DNA of 64,000 nt from positions 25,565 to 89,564 of the forward strand of contig NZ_JAUOPN010000016.1 in the NCBI RefSeq assembly GCF_030547005.1, given 5' to 3'. Positions 19,409-27,412 of this stretch are shown in pieces; the stretch's first letter is position 1, and every line of letters begins with the position of its first letter. The notes beneath the pieces are model-generated. The model made no database searches, was not told the DNA's origin, and saw only the letters and a program-made list of their open reading frames with translations. This DNA is from Maribacter sp. 1_MG-2023. Lineage in GTDB: Bacteria; Bacteroidota; Bacteroidia; Flavobacteriales; Flavobacteriaceae. A program made the position numbers and the translations under genes.

Positions 19409-20365
19409 ATGGATTTCACTAACCCCCTGGTGTACGGCGCACCAGCCTTTATTGCCTTTATTTTATTAGAATTAACCTACAGCAAAACTCATGGAGATGA
19501 TGATCTTTATGATTGGAAAGATTTTGCAGCTAGTAGTGTTATGGGAATTGGATCTGCTATAATCGGTCCTTTATTAAAAGTAATTTTATTAGTTGTTCTT
19601 TTTGAGTATGCTTACGAGTTATTTAACCCATTGGTTGATGGTGTAAGAACAAATATTATGGGGTATAAGTCGTTCGGCTATGCTTGGTATGTTTGGTTAC
19701 TTTGTCAATTAGCAGATGATTTTACGTACTACTGGTTTCATAGAGCAAATCATGAGATTCGTATTCTTTGGGCGGCACATATAGTACATCACTCTTCAGA
19801 TAACTTTAATCTTGGCACTGCTATTCGTAATGGTTGGTTTACTTTGCTTTACAAGCCTTTTTTCTATGTTTGGATGCCCATTATTGGTTTTCCTGTAGAA
19901 ATGGTAGTAGTTTGTTTAGCAATTGAGTCTTTCTGGCAGTTTCAATTGCACTCTCAGTATGTTCCAAAAATGGGATTCATTGAGAAAATATTCAATACGC
20001 ATACAATGCACCAAGTACATCACGCTCAGAATGTGGAGTATTTAGATAAGAATCATGGTGGATTTCTAAATTTTTTTGATAAGATTTTTGGAACTTGGAA
20101 AGAGTATGATGAAAATATTGATGTAAAATTTGGAGTAATTCATGCTCCAAACTCTAATAACCCTATAGTAATTCTTACTCATGAGTTTAAAGATATTTGG
20201 GTAGATACTAAGAAATCAAAAAAATTAAGTCACAAGTTAATGTACATATTCGGACCTCCGGGGTGGAGTCATGACGGCAGCACTATGACTGTTAAGCAAC
20301 AACAGCGACTGTCTGAACAACAAAAACAGGCTAATCCTGGTGTTACCTTTGATAGACCTAATTAA
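19409..20365 (+). CDS. Sterol desaturase / fatty acid hydroxylase family membrane enzyme
   Basis: A 318-residue integral membrane di-iron oxygenase-like protein. Hydrophobic helices lie at about 8-24, 40-70 and 85-110, and the His-box set is complete: HRANH, HIVHH, and HTMHQVHH with a further NHGG motif, giving the eight or more histidines expected to hold two irons. The family hydroxylates or desaturates sterols, fatty acids or carotenoids; bacterial substrates vary. A carotenoid or lipid substrate is possible here, but nothing nearby decides. The C-terminal tail is Gln-rich. It stands alone before a strong terminator. Confidence 0.88.
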   Translation: MDFTNPLVYGAPAFIAFILLELTYSKTHGDDDLYDWKDFAASSVMGIGSAIIGPLLKVILLVVLFEYAYELFNPLVDGVRTNIMGYKSFGYAWYVWLLCQLADDFTYYWFHRANHEIRILWAAHIVHHSSDNFNLGTAIRNGWFTLLYKPFFYVWMPIIGFPVEMVVVCLAIESFWQFQLHSQYVPKMGFIEKIFNTHTMHQVHHAQNVEYLDKNHGGFLNFFDKIFGTWKEYDENIDVKFGVIHAPNSNNPIVILTHEFKDIWVDTKKSKKLSHKLMYIFGPPGWSHDGSTMTVKQQQRLSEQQKQANPGVTFDRPN

Positions 20366-20424
20366 AGTCTTAAAAAGGGCTTAATTAGAATTATATATCT
20401 TTTTAAGCTAATAGTAGTAACGAT

Positions 20425-20467
20425 AAAAGCTCCAATTAAGCAAATGCTTAATTGGAGCTTTTGTTTT
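20425..20467 (+). terminator. Rho-independent terminator after the sterol desaturase gene
   Basis: An 18-bp perfect inverted repeat (arm AAAAGCTCCAATTAAGCA) with a 2-nt loop, followed by TTGTTTT. It lies 60 bp past the stop codon. Confidence 0.85.
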
Positions 20468-20789
20468 AAAATTGTGATAAGACTTTAAGCTACTATTGCG
20501 GTTAAAGTTTTTTTTGTTCCTTTTCAATTCATGAATTTCTTCATGTTACAAGTCACGCAGTCAGTGTTGAAAACGCAAAATGTTTCCTTAGATATTTTTA
20601 GGATTGAAGCGCGAAATAATGGTGTTAAAAGTGTATACTTGTTAGGTACTTAGCTTGTTTTATTAGGGTTAAGTTCACTAACGACAATAGATTTGATAAT
20701 CATAATATTAACACTTAAGACTATTTCTGAAAACCTTAAAGTTGGTAGAGTGATTTAGGCATCTTTATTCAACAAAATTCAAACAATGC
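20468..20789. other. Gene-poor spacer, no recognised feature
   Basis: No recognisable RNA or protein family. A plus-strand open frame (best ATG at 20531 to stop 20653, 40 codons) has a hydrophobic beginning but no promoter match or known relative. It may be a decayed gene or an unrecognised small RNA region. Confidence 0.4.
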
Positions 20790-21167
20790 TTAGTTAGTCT
20801 TTATTGCAGTTCCTGTTTTTACAATTAGTTTTTTATTCGGATTCTTTACGGCACTTTTGTATTGAAAGGTGTATGATGAGTCGGTTGTTCTAATAATTTT
20901 ATATTGAATAGCAGTTTTGCTATGAATGTCTTGTAAAACGAATTCGCAATCATTGAACCAGCGTACCGTGGCGCTATCTATTTTATTTTCATAATAGTCT
21001 ACACTATAATCAGCTGTTCTTATAAATTTTCCTTCTTTTATAGTATCGCCAACTTCGTAGGTAAACTTAAAAGACCCCGTTTTGTACTTTTCGCAATCAC
21101 GTTCAGGTTGATAGCATGAGCAAAGAATTATACTTAGAGCAGCTGTCAAAATCAAATTTTTCTTCAT
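20790..21167 (-). CDS. Small lipoprotein with conserved Cys motifs
   Basis: The 125-residue protein starts with a lipoprotein signal (KKNLILTAALSIILCSC; Cys in SCYQPERDC). The mature part holds the pattern YQPERDC ... GSFKFTYEVGD ... RWFNDCEFVLQ ... SYTFQYKSAVK, a compact beta-rich protein with two cysteines that could pair. I recognise this as a conserved flavobacterial lipoprotein that is sometimes carried in databases under the name DNA topoisomerase IV. Nothing in it resembles a topoisomerase; the label probably comes from its neighbourhood to parE/parC. Function unknown. Confidence 0.72.
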   Translation of the reverse strand: MKKNLILTAALSIILCSCYQPERDCEKYKTGSFKFTYEVGDTIKEGKFIRTADYSVDYYENKIDSATVRWFNDCEFVLQDIHSKTAIQYKIIRTTDSSYTFQYKSAVKNPNKKLIVKTGTAIKTN

Positions 21168-21239
21168 ACTGCAAATTAAAGAAAATAGGAGTGAAGTTGA
21201 TAGAAAAACGTAATAATAGTGCGTGATTATGTATAGATT

Positions 21240-21605
21240 TTAAAACTCAGAGTACGTTTTAAAAGTACCATCAGTATAGAACATAATTATACGTTCTAAG
21301 CTTTTTTCTTTCTTCTCGTTAGTAACTTTTGTTATGGCATCTTTGGCGTCACTAATTTCTGTAGTAGGGTTGGTTTTAGTTTTAGGGAAAGTTCCTGTTC
21401 CGTATAACAACCATTGTAAATCTACTTCCGCAAAGGCTTGATCGACCTTAATAATGAACTCTAAACTTGGTTTGTTTCTTCCGTTAAGCAAGTGAGAAAT
21501 ACTAGATCGTTGCACTTGTATTAAATCTGCAAACGCAGCAGATGATAATTCATTGTGCGCTAAAATGGTCTTTAATCTTGATAGAAAAGAAGTGGTATCT
21601 AACAT
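21240..21605 (-). CDS. XRE-family helix-turn-helix regulator
   Basis: The 121-residue protein begins with a Cro/CI-type HTH (about 8-62): SSAAFADLIQVQRSSISHLLNGRNKPSLEFI, followed by DLQWLLYGTGTFP, a common tail of this family in Bacteroidota. The C-terminal half is polar and ends in a short hydrophobic segment IIMFYTDGTFKTYSEF. A TAACTTTG -7 element ends 5 nt before the start codon, so the mRNA may be leaderless. Target unknown; an 18-bp palindrome 200 bp away, before the M14 peptidase gene, is one candidate operator. Confidence 0.85.
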   Translation of the reverse strand: MLDTTSFLSRLKTILAHNELSSAAFADLIQVQRSSISHLLNGRNKPSLEFIIKVDQAFAEVDLQWLLYGTGTFPKTKTNPTTEISDAKDAITKVTNEKKEKSLERIIMFYTDGTFKTYSEF

Positions 21606-21610
21606 GTTTA

Positions 21611-21645
21611 CAAAGTTAATGCATTCTTTAATTTAGATTGTCAAA
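21611..21645 (-). promoter_or_regulatory. Promoter of the XRE regulator, predicting a leaderless mRNA
   Basis: The complement of 21611-21618 reads TAACTTTG, and TTTG (complement of 21642-21645) lies 23 nt upstream. The start codon (21603-21605) begins 6 nt after the -7 element, so transcription should begin at or next to the ATG. Confidence 0.45.
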
Positions 21646-21805
21646 AGGTTAATGATGTACTTATAAAACTGAAAAATAAAGTAAAGTCTGTCTTTATCTT
21701 ATATGTTTTAATATACTGAATTATAGTGTATTAATAATAAAATTTAAGAAAAAGTTAGAATTGTAAATTATATTAAAAGAACGAAGTAAATATAGAAATA
21801 CTTTG

Positions 21806-21823
21806 TGTTTACAATTGTAAACA
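21806..21823. promoter_or_regulatory. 18-bp perfect palindrome, candidate operator
   Basis: TGTTTACAA/TTGTAAACA is a perfect palindrome, ending 10 bp before the -7 element of the M14 peptidase gene. Its position over the -33 region suits a repressor site. Confidence 0.55.
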
Positions 21824-21833
21824 AAGGCTGTAG

Positions 21834-21841
21834 TATTTTTG
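21834..21841 (+). promoter_or_regulatory. -7 promoter element of the M14 peptidase gene
   Basis: TATTTTTG fits TAnnTTTG and lies 23 nt before the start codon. A TTG at 21815-21817 inside the palindrome is 16 nt upstream. Confidence 0.5.
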
Positions 21842-21864
21842 CGTAGTATTAAAGCATTAGTAGA

Positions 21865-22968
21865 ATGAAAGATTTGGATTATAATAAAATAATGGTACCT
21901 ACCATTTCTAGAAGGTATATTAACTATGACCATATAAATGAGTTTTTAAAAACGTTACCGACTTCTTTTAAAATTGAAGTAGTTGAAGAATCGGTAAGAA
22001 AAGAATCTATAAAAAGTATCACGTTTGGTAGTGGTACAAATAAAGTTTTAATGTGGTCTCAAATGCATGGTAACGAATCAACAACTACTAAAGCGGTTGT
22101 TGATTTATTAAGTTATTTAAAACAAGACATTGCAGAAGTTTTAGAAATATCTAAATCTTGTACGTTAAAAATTATTCCAATATTAAGCCCTGATGGAGCT
22201 CGCGATTATACAAGGGTCAATGCTAATGGAATTGATCTTAATAGAGATGCACAAGATTTGTCTCAACCAGAGAGTCGAGTTTTAAAAGCTGTTTATGATA
22301 AATTTAAGCCAGACTATTGTTTTAATCTTCATGATCAGCGAACTATATTTAATGTGGGTGATACAAGTAAACCTGCAACGGTTTCTTTTTTGGCACCTGC
22401 TTTCGACCAAGACAGAAACAATTCGCCTTCTCGTACCTTAAGTATGCAGCTTATTGCGGCAATGAATGATAAACTGCAAAAAGAAATTCCTGGGCAAGTG
22501 GGTAGATATGATGATGGTTTTAACGCTAATTGTGTTGGTGATGCATTTCAAATGCGAGAAACACCTACTATATTGTTCGAATCAGGGCATTATCCTGGTG
22601 ACTACGATAGAGATAAAACTAGGGTACTTATTTACAAAGCAATACTAAAAGGAATTCAAGTAATATCAAAAGGTACTGTTTCTGATTATACAGTAGAGCA
22701 GTATTTATCAATACCAGAAAATGGGAAACAATTTGTAGATATCTTGGTGGTTAATCCTAATTATATTGAAAATAGTATCACTAAAACTGAAATTGTACCC
22801 ATACAGTATAAAGAGGTTTTGAAAGAGGGTGAAATAGTCTTTAAACCTCAATTACATCATTTTGATAAGATGCCTAAAGCTATATTTGGTCATAAGACAT
22901 TGAACTGCAATGATGAAAATGATATTTTGTGGCTCAAAGAAAAGGATTTGTTGCAGCTGCTTTCGTGA
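21865..22968 (+). CDS. M14-family zinc carboxypeptidase
   Basis: A zinc peptidase-fold protein of 367 residues without a signal peptide, so probably cytoplasmic. The zinc motif is H68 and E71 in QMHGNESTTTK, the third ligand is H156 in NLHDQRT, and the catalytic glutamate is E239 in ILFESGHYPGD. NRDAQ (126-130) supplies the Asn-Arg substrate site. The C-terminal 90 residues are a separate region without a known motif. Short members of this family in Bacteroidota may act on peptides from cell-wall turnover, but the substrate is not known. It lies downstream of a palindrome and is divergent from the XRE gene. Confidence 0.88.
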   Translation: MKDLDYNKIMVPTISRRYINYDHINEFLKTLPTSFKIEVVEESVRKESIKSITFGSGTNKVLMWSQMHGNESTTTKAVVDLLSYLKQDIAEVLEISKSCTLKIIPILSPDGARDYTRVNANGIDLNRDAQDLSQPESRVLKAVYDKFKPDYCFNLHDQRTIFNVGDTSKPATVSFLAPAFDQDRNNSPSRTLSMQLIAAMNDKLQKEIPGQVGRYDDGFNANCVGDAFQMRETPTILFESGHYPGDYDRDKTRVLIYKAILKGIQVISKGTVSDYTVEQYLSIPENGKQFVDILVVNPNYIENSITKTEIVPIQYKEVLKEGEIVFKPQLHHFDKMPKAIFGHKTLNCNDENDILWLKEKDLLQLLS

Positions 22969-22989
22969 TATTTATTGTCTTATTTCTTT

Positions 22990-23015
22990 GAAAATGTAAT
23001 ATTGTTTACGTTTTC
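22990..23015. promoter_or_regulatory. Imperfect dyad upstream of the Lrp-family gene
   Basis: GAAAATGTAAT and TTTACGTTTTC form an inverted repeat with few mismatches around TATTG, 45 bp before the -7 element. No T run follows, so it is not a terminator. It could be an autoregulatory Lrp site. Confidence 0.35.
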
Positions 23016-23059
23016 AGTAAAAAAAATCAAGTTTCAATGAATTTAATGTGATTATTTTT

Positions 23060-23067
23060 TATTTTTG
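23060..23067 (+). promoter_or_regulatory. -7 promoter element of the Lrp-family gene
   Basis: TATTTTTG fits TAnnTTTG, 17 nt before the ATG at 23085. No good -33 TTG seen. Confidence 0.45.
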
Positions 23068-23084
23068 GCAAAAATTTTACAACT

Positions 23085-23564
23085 ATGGGCAAAGTCAAAT
23101 TAGACGAAATAGACCACCAAATTCTAGATATGTTGATTGACAACACTAGAACCCCTTTTACTGATATTGCAAAAAAACTTCTTATATCTGCCGGTACGGT
23201 ACACGTAAGGGTTAAGAAAATGGAAGAAGCGGGAATCATAAAAGGTTCATCACTTACTTTAGATTATGTGAAACTTGGTTATGCCTTTATAGCATATGTA
23301 GGTATTTTTCTTGAAAAAACACATCAAACTAAATTTGTGCTTGAGCGTTTAAATCAAATACCAAACGTTACCATTGCACATATTACAACAGGTAAATTCA
23401 ATATTTTCTGTAAAATTAGAGCAAAGGATACTACACATGCCAAAAATATAATCTTTAAAATAGATGATATTGATGGTATTAGTAGAACAGAAACGATGAT
23501 TTCATTAGAAGAAAGTTTTAATGATAAAAAACGTTTGATGCATACTATTTTTAATGAGTTATAG
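23085..23564 (+). CDS. Lrp/AsnC-family transcriptional regulator
   Basis: The 159-residue protein has an N-terminal winged HTH (about 1-60: DEIDHQILDMLIDNTRTPFTDIAKKL and GTVHVRVKKMEEAGIIKG) and a C-terminal RAM effector-binding domain (about 68-150) with VAHITTGKFNIFCKIRAKD-like sequence. Such proteins form octamers and sense amino acids. The nearby proline and alanine dehydrogenase genes are conceivable targets, although that is inference. It ends at a clear terminator. Confidence 0.93.
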   Translation: MGKVKLDEIDHQILDMLIDNTRTPFTDIAKKLLISAGTVHVRVKKMEEAGIIKGSSLTLDYVKLGYAFIAYVGIFLEKTHQTKFVLERLNQIPNVTIAHITTGKFNIFCKIRAKDTTHAKNIIFKIDDIDGISRTETMISLEESFNDKKRLMHTIFNEL

Positions 23565-23587
23565 ATATTAAGTTATTCAACTAACTT

Positions 23588-23625
23588 AAAAAAAGCCCGG
23601 TTATTTTTTATGATTGGGCTTTTTT
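23588..23625 (+). terminator. Rho-independent terminator after the Lrp gene
   Basis: AAAAGCCC and GGGCTTTT arms flank a 17-nt loop, with A and T tracts outside. Confidence 0.8.
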
Positions 23626-23650
23626 GATTTTCAATTTTTAAATTTTCAGA

Positions 23651-24172
23651 ATGACAGTTAAGGATTTACAAGAAGACGAATTACAATTTTTTTACGGTAC
23701 TTATTTGAAAACTCTTGATGAAGAAGAAGATTTAAAATCTGCGTTATTAAGTGGCAGAAAAAGTTTTGAAGATTTAGTTCAAGGTTTAACTGATAAACAA
23801 TTTTTATATAGTTATGGAAAAGATAAGTGGACTGTAGCTGAAGTTTTAGTTCACTTAATTGATACGGAACGTGTGTTTCAGTACCGTGCTTTTAGAATAT
23901 CTAGAAACGACAAAACCTCATTACCAGGTTTTGACCATAATACCTTCGTTACAGAAAGTAATGCCAACCAACGTACAAAAGAAGATATATTAAAAGAATA
24001 TCTTCATGTTCGTGATTCTTCTATTAGTTTGTTCGATACTATGCTTAATGCAAATCAAAAAAGAATGGGTACCGCTAGTGGTATTCCTTGGTCTGTAGCT
24101 GCATTAGGTCTGGTGATAAGTGGACACCAAAAGCATCATGAAAATATTTTACAAGAACGCTATTTTAATTAA
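23651..24172 (+). CDS. DinB-family metal-binding protein
   Basis: A 173-residue four-helix protein of the DinB/YfiT type. The three metal ligands are visible as the His in EVLVHLIDTERVFQYRA (near 68) and the two histidines in ISGHQKHHENIL near the C-terminus. KWTVAEVLVHL is typical of the family. Members include thiol-dependent transferases (bacillithiol or glutathione) but most are uncharacterised. It follows the Lrp terminator closely and its stop overlaps that of the convergent gene by 4 bp. Confidence 0.88.
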   Translation: MTVKDLQEDELQFFYGTYLKTLDEEEDLKSALLSGRKSFEDLVQGLTDKQFLYSYGKDKWTVAEVLVHLIDTERVFQYRAFRISRNDKTSLPGFDHNTFVTESNANQRTKEDILKEYLHVRDSSISLFDTMLNANQKRMGTASGIPWSVAALGLVISGHQKHHENILQERYFN

Positions 24173-24498
24173 TCTAGCTCTTCTTCAGATTCCATTTCGA
24201 AGTTTAAATAAAGTGCTTTGGTCATATCTTCCGATTGCATAACTTCTTCTGGTGTTTTAGGTGTTAACTCCTTTTCTATGTTCTCTTCAAAATTTGCAAT
24301 GAAGTTAGAAAGGCTTTTACTTATTTTAACTAAGTATAAGGTCTCGGCAGTTTTTAGTTCTACGGCTTCGACATAATCTCCTTTAATATTTTTAAAAGAA
24401 ATGATGTCTTCATCACCATATCCATGAGGATAAGTTTCTATTAAAAGTGCAGCTAATTGGTGGTCTAATTTACGATAATTAATAAGGCGTCTTGTCAT
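24169..24498 (-). CDS. Conserved flavobacterial protein of unknown function
   Basis: A 109-residue soluble acidic protein beginning MTRRLINYRKLDHQLAALL, with a GYGDEDIISFKN motif and the strand pair YVEAVELKTAETLYLVKIS; the C-terminus is strongly acidic (EMESEEELD). No signal peptide or membrane segment. I have seen similar short proteins in Flavobacteriaceae but know no function. Good codon usage and a stop-overlapping arrangement with the DinB gene support a real gene. Confidence 0.7.
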   Translation of the reverse strand: MTRRLINYRKLDHQLAALLIETYPHGYGDEDIISFKNIKGDYVEAVELKTAETLYLVKISKSLSNFIANFEENIEKELTPKTPEEVMQSEDMTKALYLNFEMESEEELD

Positions 24499-24606
24499 AA
24501 CTTATTTATTTATAGAAGGTTGAGTTTATCTATATCTAAACTAGCAATAATTGCAACAAGTCAATTTTTAGAGTTGTGAAAGTGCTGTTTTAAGTATGTG
24601 AACTTT

Positions 24607-25668
24607 TTAAACTTTGTAGTAAGCGAATGCTTCAGTGAATAATTCTACAGGAATTTCAATATCATATTCAGGATTACCAATAGACTTTAATAATACAAAA
24701 TTCACTCTACCATGTGAGTTTTTCTTGTCGTACTTCATTAGCTTAAGAATGTTCTCAATATCCTCATTTGAAAATTCTACTTTATCATATCTATTTAAAA
24801 AAGTAGTTTTTATATCGGCTAAAGATTCATTTGACAGTTCTAATATTTTATTAGAGAGATATCCTTCTAGAATCATACCAATGGCAATTGCCTCTCCATG
24901 TAATAACATTTCTTTCGAATCGCTTTCTAAGAAATAAGATTCTATGGCATGACCAAGTGTGTGTCCGTAATTTAAAATCTTACGTATGTTTTGTTCTGTA
25001 GGGTCTTGAAGTACCACCTTGTTCTTAATTTGAATAGATGTAAGAATGTGCTTTTTCATATCTTCTAAACAATCAGCTTTTTTCAAGGCTTCCCAATAGG
25101 TAGTGTCTTGAATAAGACCGTGTTTTAGCATTTCTGCAAATCCGCTTATTACCTGTCTATTTTCTAGTGTGTCAAGAAAATCAGGTACTACAAGAACCAT
25201 TACTGGCTGATTAATTACCCCAATTTGATTTTTTAAAGAACCTAGGTCAACACCAGTTTTGCCGCCTACCGAGGCGTCTACCATAGATAATAGGGTAGTA
25301 GGTACATTGATAAAGTCTATTCCTCTTTTAAATGTAGATGCTATAAAGCCGCCCATATCAGTTAATACGCCACCACCTAAATTTATCAATATACTTTTAC
25401 GATCGGCACCTAATTCAGATAAAGCTTCCCAAACGCCAACACAGGTTTCAATATTTTTGTTTATTTCTCCCGATTCAATTTCAATAATTTCAAACTGATA
25501 GTCACCATTAATTTCTGCCATAAAATTTGGCAAGCAAAGTTCATGTGTGTTTTCATCCACTAAAATAAAAATAGTAGAATATCTTTTTTCTGCTAGATGA
25601 TTGTTCAATGCTTGAAAAGCATTTTCGTTGAAATGTACTGCGTAAGAATCTGAAATTATAGAATCCAT
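24607..25668 (-). CDS. aroB: 3-dehydroquinate synthase
   Basis: This NAD- and metal-dependent enzyme cyclises DAHP to 3-dehydroquinate, the second step of the shikimate pathway. The 353-residue protein has the family motifs: NLGGGVLTDMGGFIASTFKRG (about 96-116), TTLLSMVDASVGGKTGVD, GFAEMLKHGLIQD, and the metal-binding NYGHTLGHAIE. The length is normal. It is a single gene divergent from proline dehydrogenase. Confidence 0.96.
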   Translation of the reverse strand: MDSIISDSYAVHFNENAFQALNNHLAEKRYSTIFILVDENTHELCLPNFMAEINGDYQFEIIEIESGEINKNIETCVGVWEALSELGADRKSILINLGGGVLTDMGGFIASTFKRGIDFINVPTTLLSMVDASVGGKTGVDLGSLKNQIGVINQPVMVLVVPDFLDTLENRQVISGFAEMLKHGLIQDTTYWEALKKADCLEDMKKHILTSIQIKNKVVLQDPTEQNIRKILNYGHTLGHAIESYFLESDSKEMLLHGEAIAIGMILEGYLSNKILELSNESLADIKTTFLNRYDKVEFSNEDIENILKLMKYDKKNSHGRVNFVLLKSIGNPEYDIEIPVELFTEAFAYYKV

Positions 25669-25749
25669 CGAAAATATGACTTAGTATTAATGACTATTGA
25701 ACCGCAAAATAAAGGTTATTTTTAGTCTTAGGATTATAAATTCTGTGAT

Positions 25750-25757
25750 TATATTTG
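25750..25757 (+). promoter_or_regulatory. -7 promoter element of the proline dehydrogenase gene
   Basis: TATATTTG fits TAnnTTTG, 22 nt before the ATG at 25780. Confidence 0.5.
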
Positions 25758-25779
25758 ATCGTTATAGAAATTATAAAAA

Positions 25780-26946
25780 ATGGACCAAATATTTGAAAAT
25801 ACTGCAACGGCATTTGCCTTAAAATCTGATTCAGAATTAGAAAGAGCTTATTTTCTTTTTAAAATGATATCAAATGAACCCCTAGTGAAAATTGGATCTG
25901 CTGTTACAAATTTTGCGTTTAAAGCTCATTTACCTGTAGAAGGCTTAATTAGAGCTACTGTTTTTGACCATTTCTGTGGTGGTGTAAACGAGCGTGATTG
26001 TTTGCCTGTGGTTGATCGAATGTGGGAAAAGGGAGTTTGTTCGGTTTTAGATTATTCTGTAGAAGGTAAAGAAGAAGAAGATCCCTTTGATTCTGCCACT
26101 GAAATAATCTTAACCATTTTAGACTTTGTTAAAGAAAAAGAGGCAATACCATTTGCTGTTTTTAAGCCAACAGGTTTTGGTCGTTTTGCTTTGTATCAAA
26201 AGATTAGCGAGAAAAAGGAACTCACCAAAGATGAAGAAGCAGAATGGCAACGTGTTATTAATAGGTTTGATAAAGTTTGTAAAAAAGCACACGACCTTGA
26301 AGTGTCATTGCTTATTGATGGTGAAGAAAGCTGGATGCAAGATGCGGCAGACAACCTTGCTGAAGACATGATGCGTAAATACAACAAAAAGAAGAGGATT
26401 GTATTTAATACGTTGCAGACTTATAGATGGGATCGCTTGCCTTATTTAAAATCGCTACAAGAACGAGCAAAGAAAGATGGATTCTTAGTTGGTATGAAAG
26501 TGGTGCGTGGTGCTTACATGGAAAAGGAAAATGACCGCGCCAAAGAAAAAGGGTATACTTCACCAATTTGTAAGACTAAAGCTGAGACCGATGATAACTT
26601 CAATGCAACTATTGAATATATGATAGATAATCTAGATTCGTTATCTATATTTTCGGGTACACACAATGAAGATAGTTGTTATCGTTTAATGGAATTGATG
26701 GAGGAAAGAGGTGTCGAAAAAAATAATACCCATATTTGGTTCGGACAGTTATATGGAATGAGTGATCATATCTCTTATAACCTAGCTGCAAATGGATATA
26801 ATGTCGCTAAATACTTACCATTCGGACCAGTACGTGATGTGATGCCTTATTTAATTAGAAGGGCAGATGAAAATACATCGGTAGCCGGACAAACAAGTAG
26901 AGAGCTTTCATTGTTGAAAGCAGAAAGAAAACGTAGAAAAATATAA
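25780..26946 (+). CDS. Proline dehydrogenase
   Basis: A monofunctional FAD enzyme that oxidises proline to pyrroline-5-carboxylate and passes electrons to the quinone pool. The 388-residue protein contains the (beta/alpha)8 barrel with VGMKVVRGAYMEKE (about 240-253), FSGTHNEDSCY, IWFGQLYGMSDHISYNL and the C-terminal LPFGPVRDVMPYLIRRADEN, which holds the arginines that grip proline. There is no fused P5C dehydrogenase domain. An Lrp-type regulator lies 2.2 kb upstream. Confidence 0.94.
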   Translation: MDQIFENTATAFALKSDSELERAYFLFKMISNEPLVKIGSAVTNFAFKAHLPVEGLIRATVFDHFCGGVNERDCLPVVDRMWEKGVCSVLDYSVEGKEEEDPFDSATEIILTILDFVKEKEAIPFAVFKPTGFGRFALYQKISEKKELTKDEEAEWQRVINRFDKVCKKAHDLEVSLLIDGEESWMQDAADNLAEDMMRKYNKKKRIVFNTLQTYRWDRLPYLKSLQERAKKDGFLVGMKVVRGAYMEKENDRAKEKGYTSPICKTKAETDDNFNATIEYMIDNLDSLSIFSGTHNEDSCYRLMELMEERGVEKNNTHIWFGQLYGMSDHISYNLAANGYNVAKYLPFGPVRDVMPYLIRRADENTSVAGQTSRELSLLKAERKRRKI

Positions 26947-26952
26947 TTGAGA

Positions 26953-27342
26953 TTATTTTCGTTCTACTTTATCAATAGAAGCTTTTTCAATACAATTTCT
27001 CACTGTAAATATATAATCTCGTTCCTTGTAATCAGACTCTACAATGTAGGTTTTGCAAGGAACGGATTTTGTATCACTTTTACTGAAATCAACATCTCCC
27101 TCTGTTAAAATGTAGGTAACACCAATAGAATCTAATTCAAACTCTTTTAGTTTTTGTGTTGCTTCGTCGCTGTAATACATAGATTTAGATCTAATGTCTT
27201 TTAACGTTCTACAGTCTGGTAGGTAGCAGAAATATACTCCCGTTTCTTGAGATTTCTTTTTTAGAAAAAAGGTCAGAAATACGATGCCTATAGATAAGCC
27301 AACCAAGAAAAAACCTAACCTTTTAATAAAATCCATATTCAT
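26953..27342 (-). CDS. DUF4258-type membrane-anchored protein
   Basis: The 129-residue protein has one N-terminal transmembrane helix (about 8-28), and a periplasmic or cytoplasmic domain with the pattern CYLPDCRTLKDIRSKSMYYS, ITEGDVDFSKS-like strand, and PCKTYIVE ... FTVRNCIEKASI. I recognise the arrangement as the flavobacterial DUF4258 type. The four cysteines could form two pairs. It is convergent with proline dehydrogenase, the stops being 7 bp apart. Function unknown. Confidence 0.7.
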   Translation of the reverse strand: MNMDFIKRLGFFLVGLSIGIVFLTFFLKKKSQETGVYFCYLPDCRTLKDIRSKSMYYSDEATQKLKEFELDSIGVTYILTEGDVDFSKSDTKSVPCKTYIVESDYKERDYIFTVRNCIEKASIDKVERK

Positions 27343-27412
27343 GCTTCCATACTTTTAGGGTCGCAAAATTATGCCTTTTAAAATGGATAGGAAAAGGAAT
27401 GCACTTAGTATT

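Noticed and set aside
20531..20653. Possible 40-codon gene in the spacer after the sterol desaturase
   Set aside because: No promoter, family or terminator evidence; could be chance or a remnant.
22990..23015. Terminator for the M14 peptidase gene
   Set aside because: The dyad is imperfect and followed by A instead of T residues on the coding strand.
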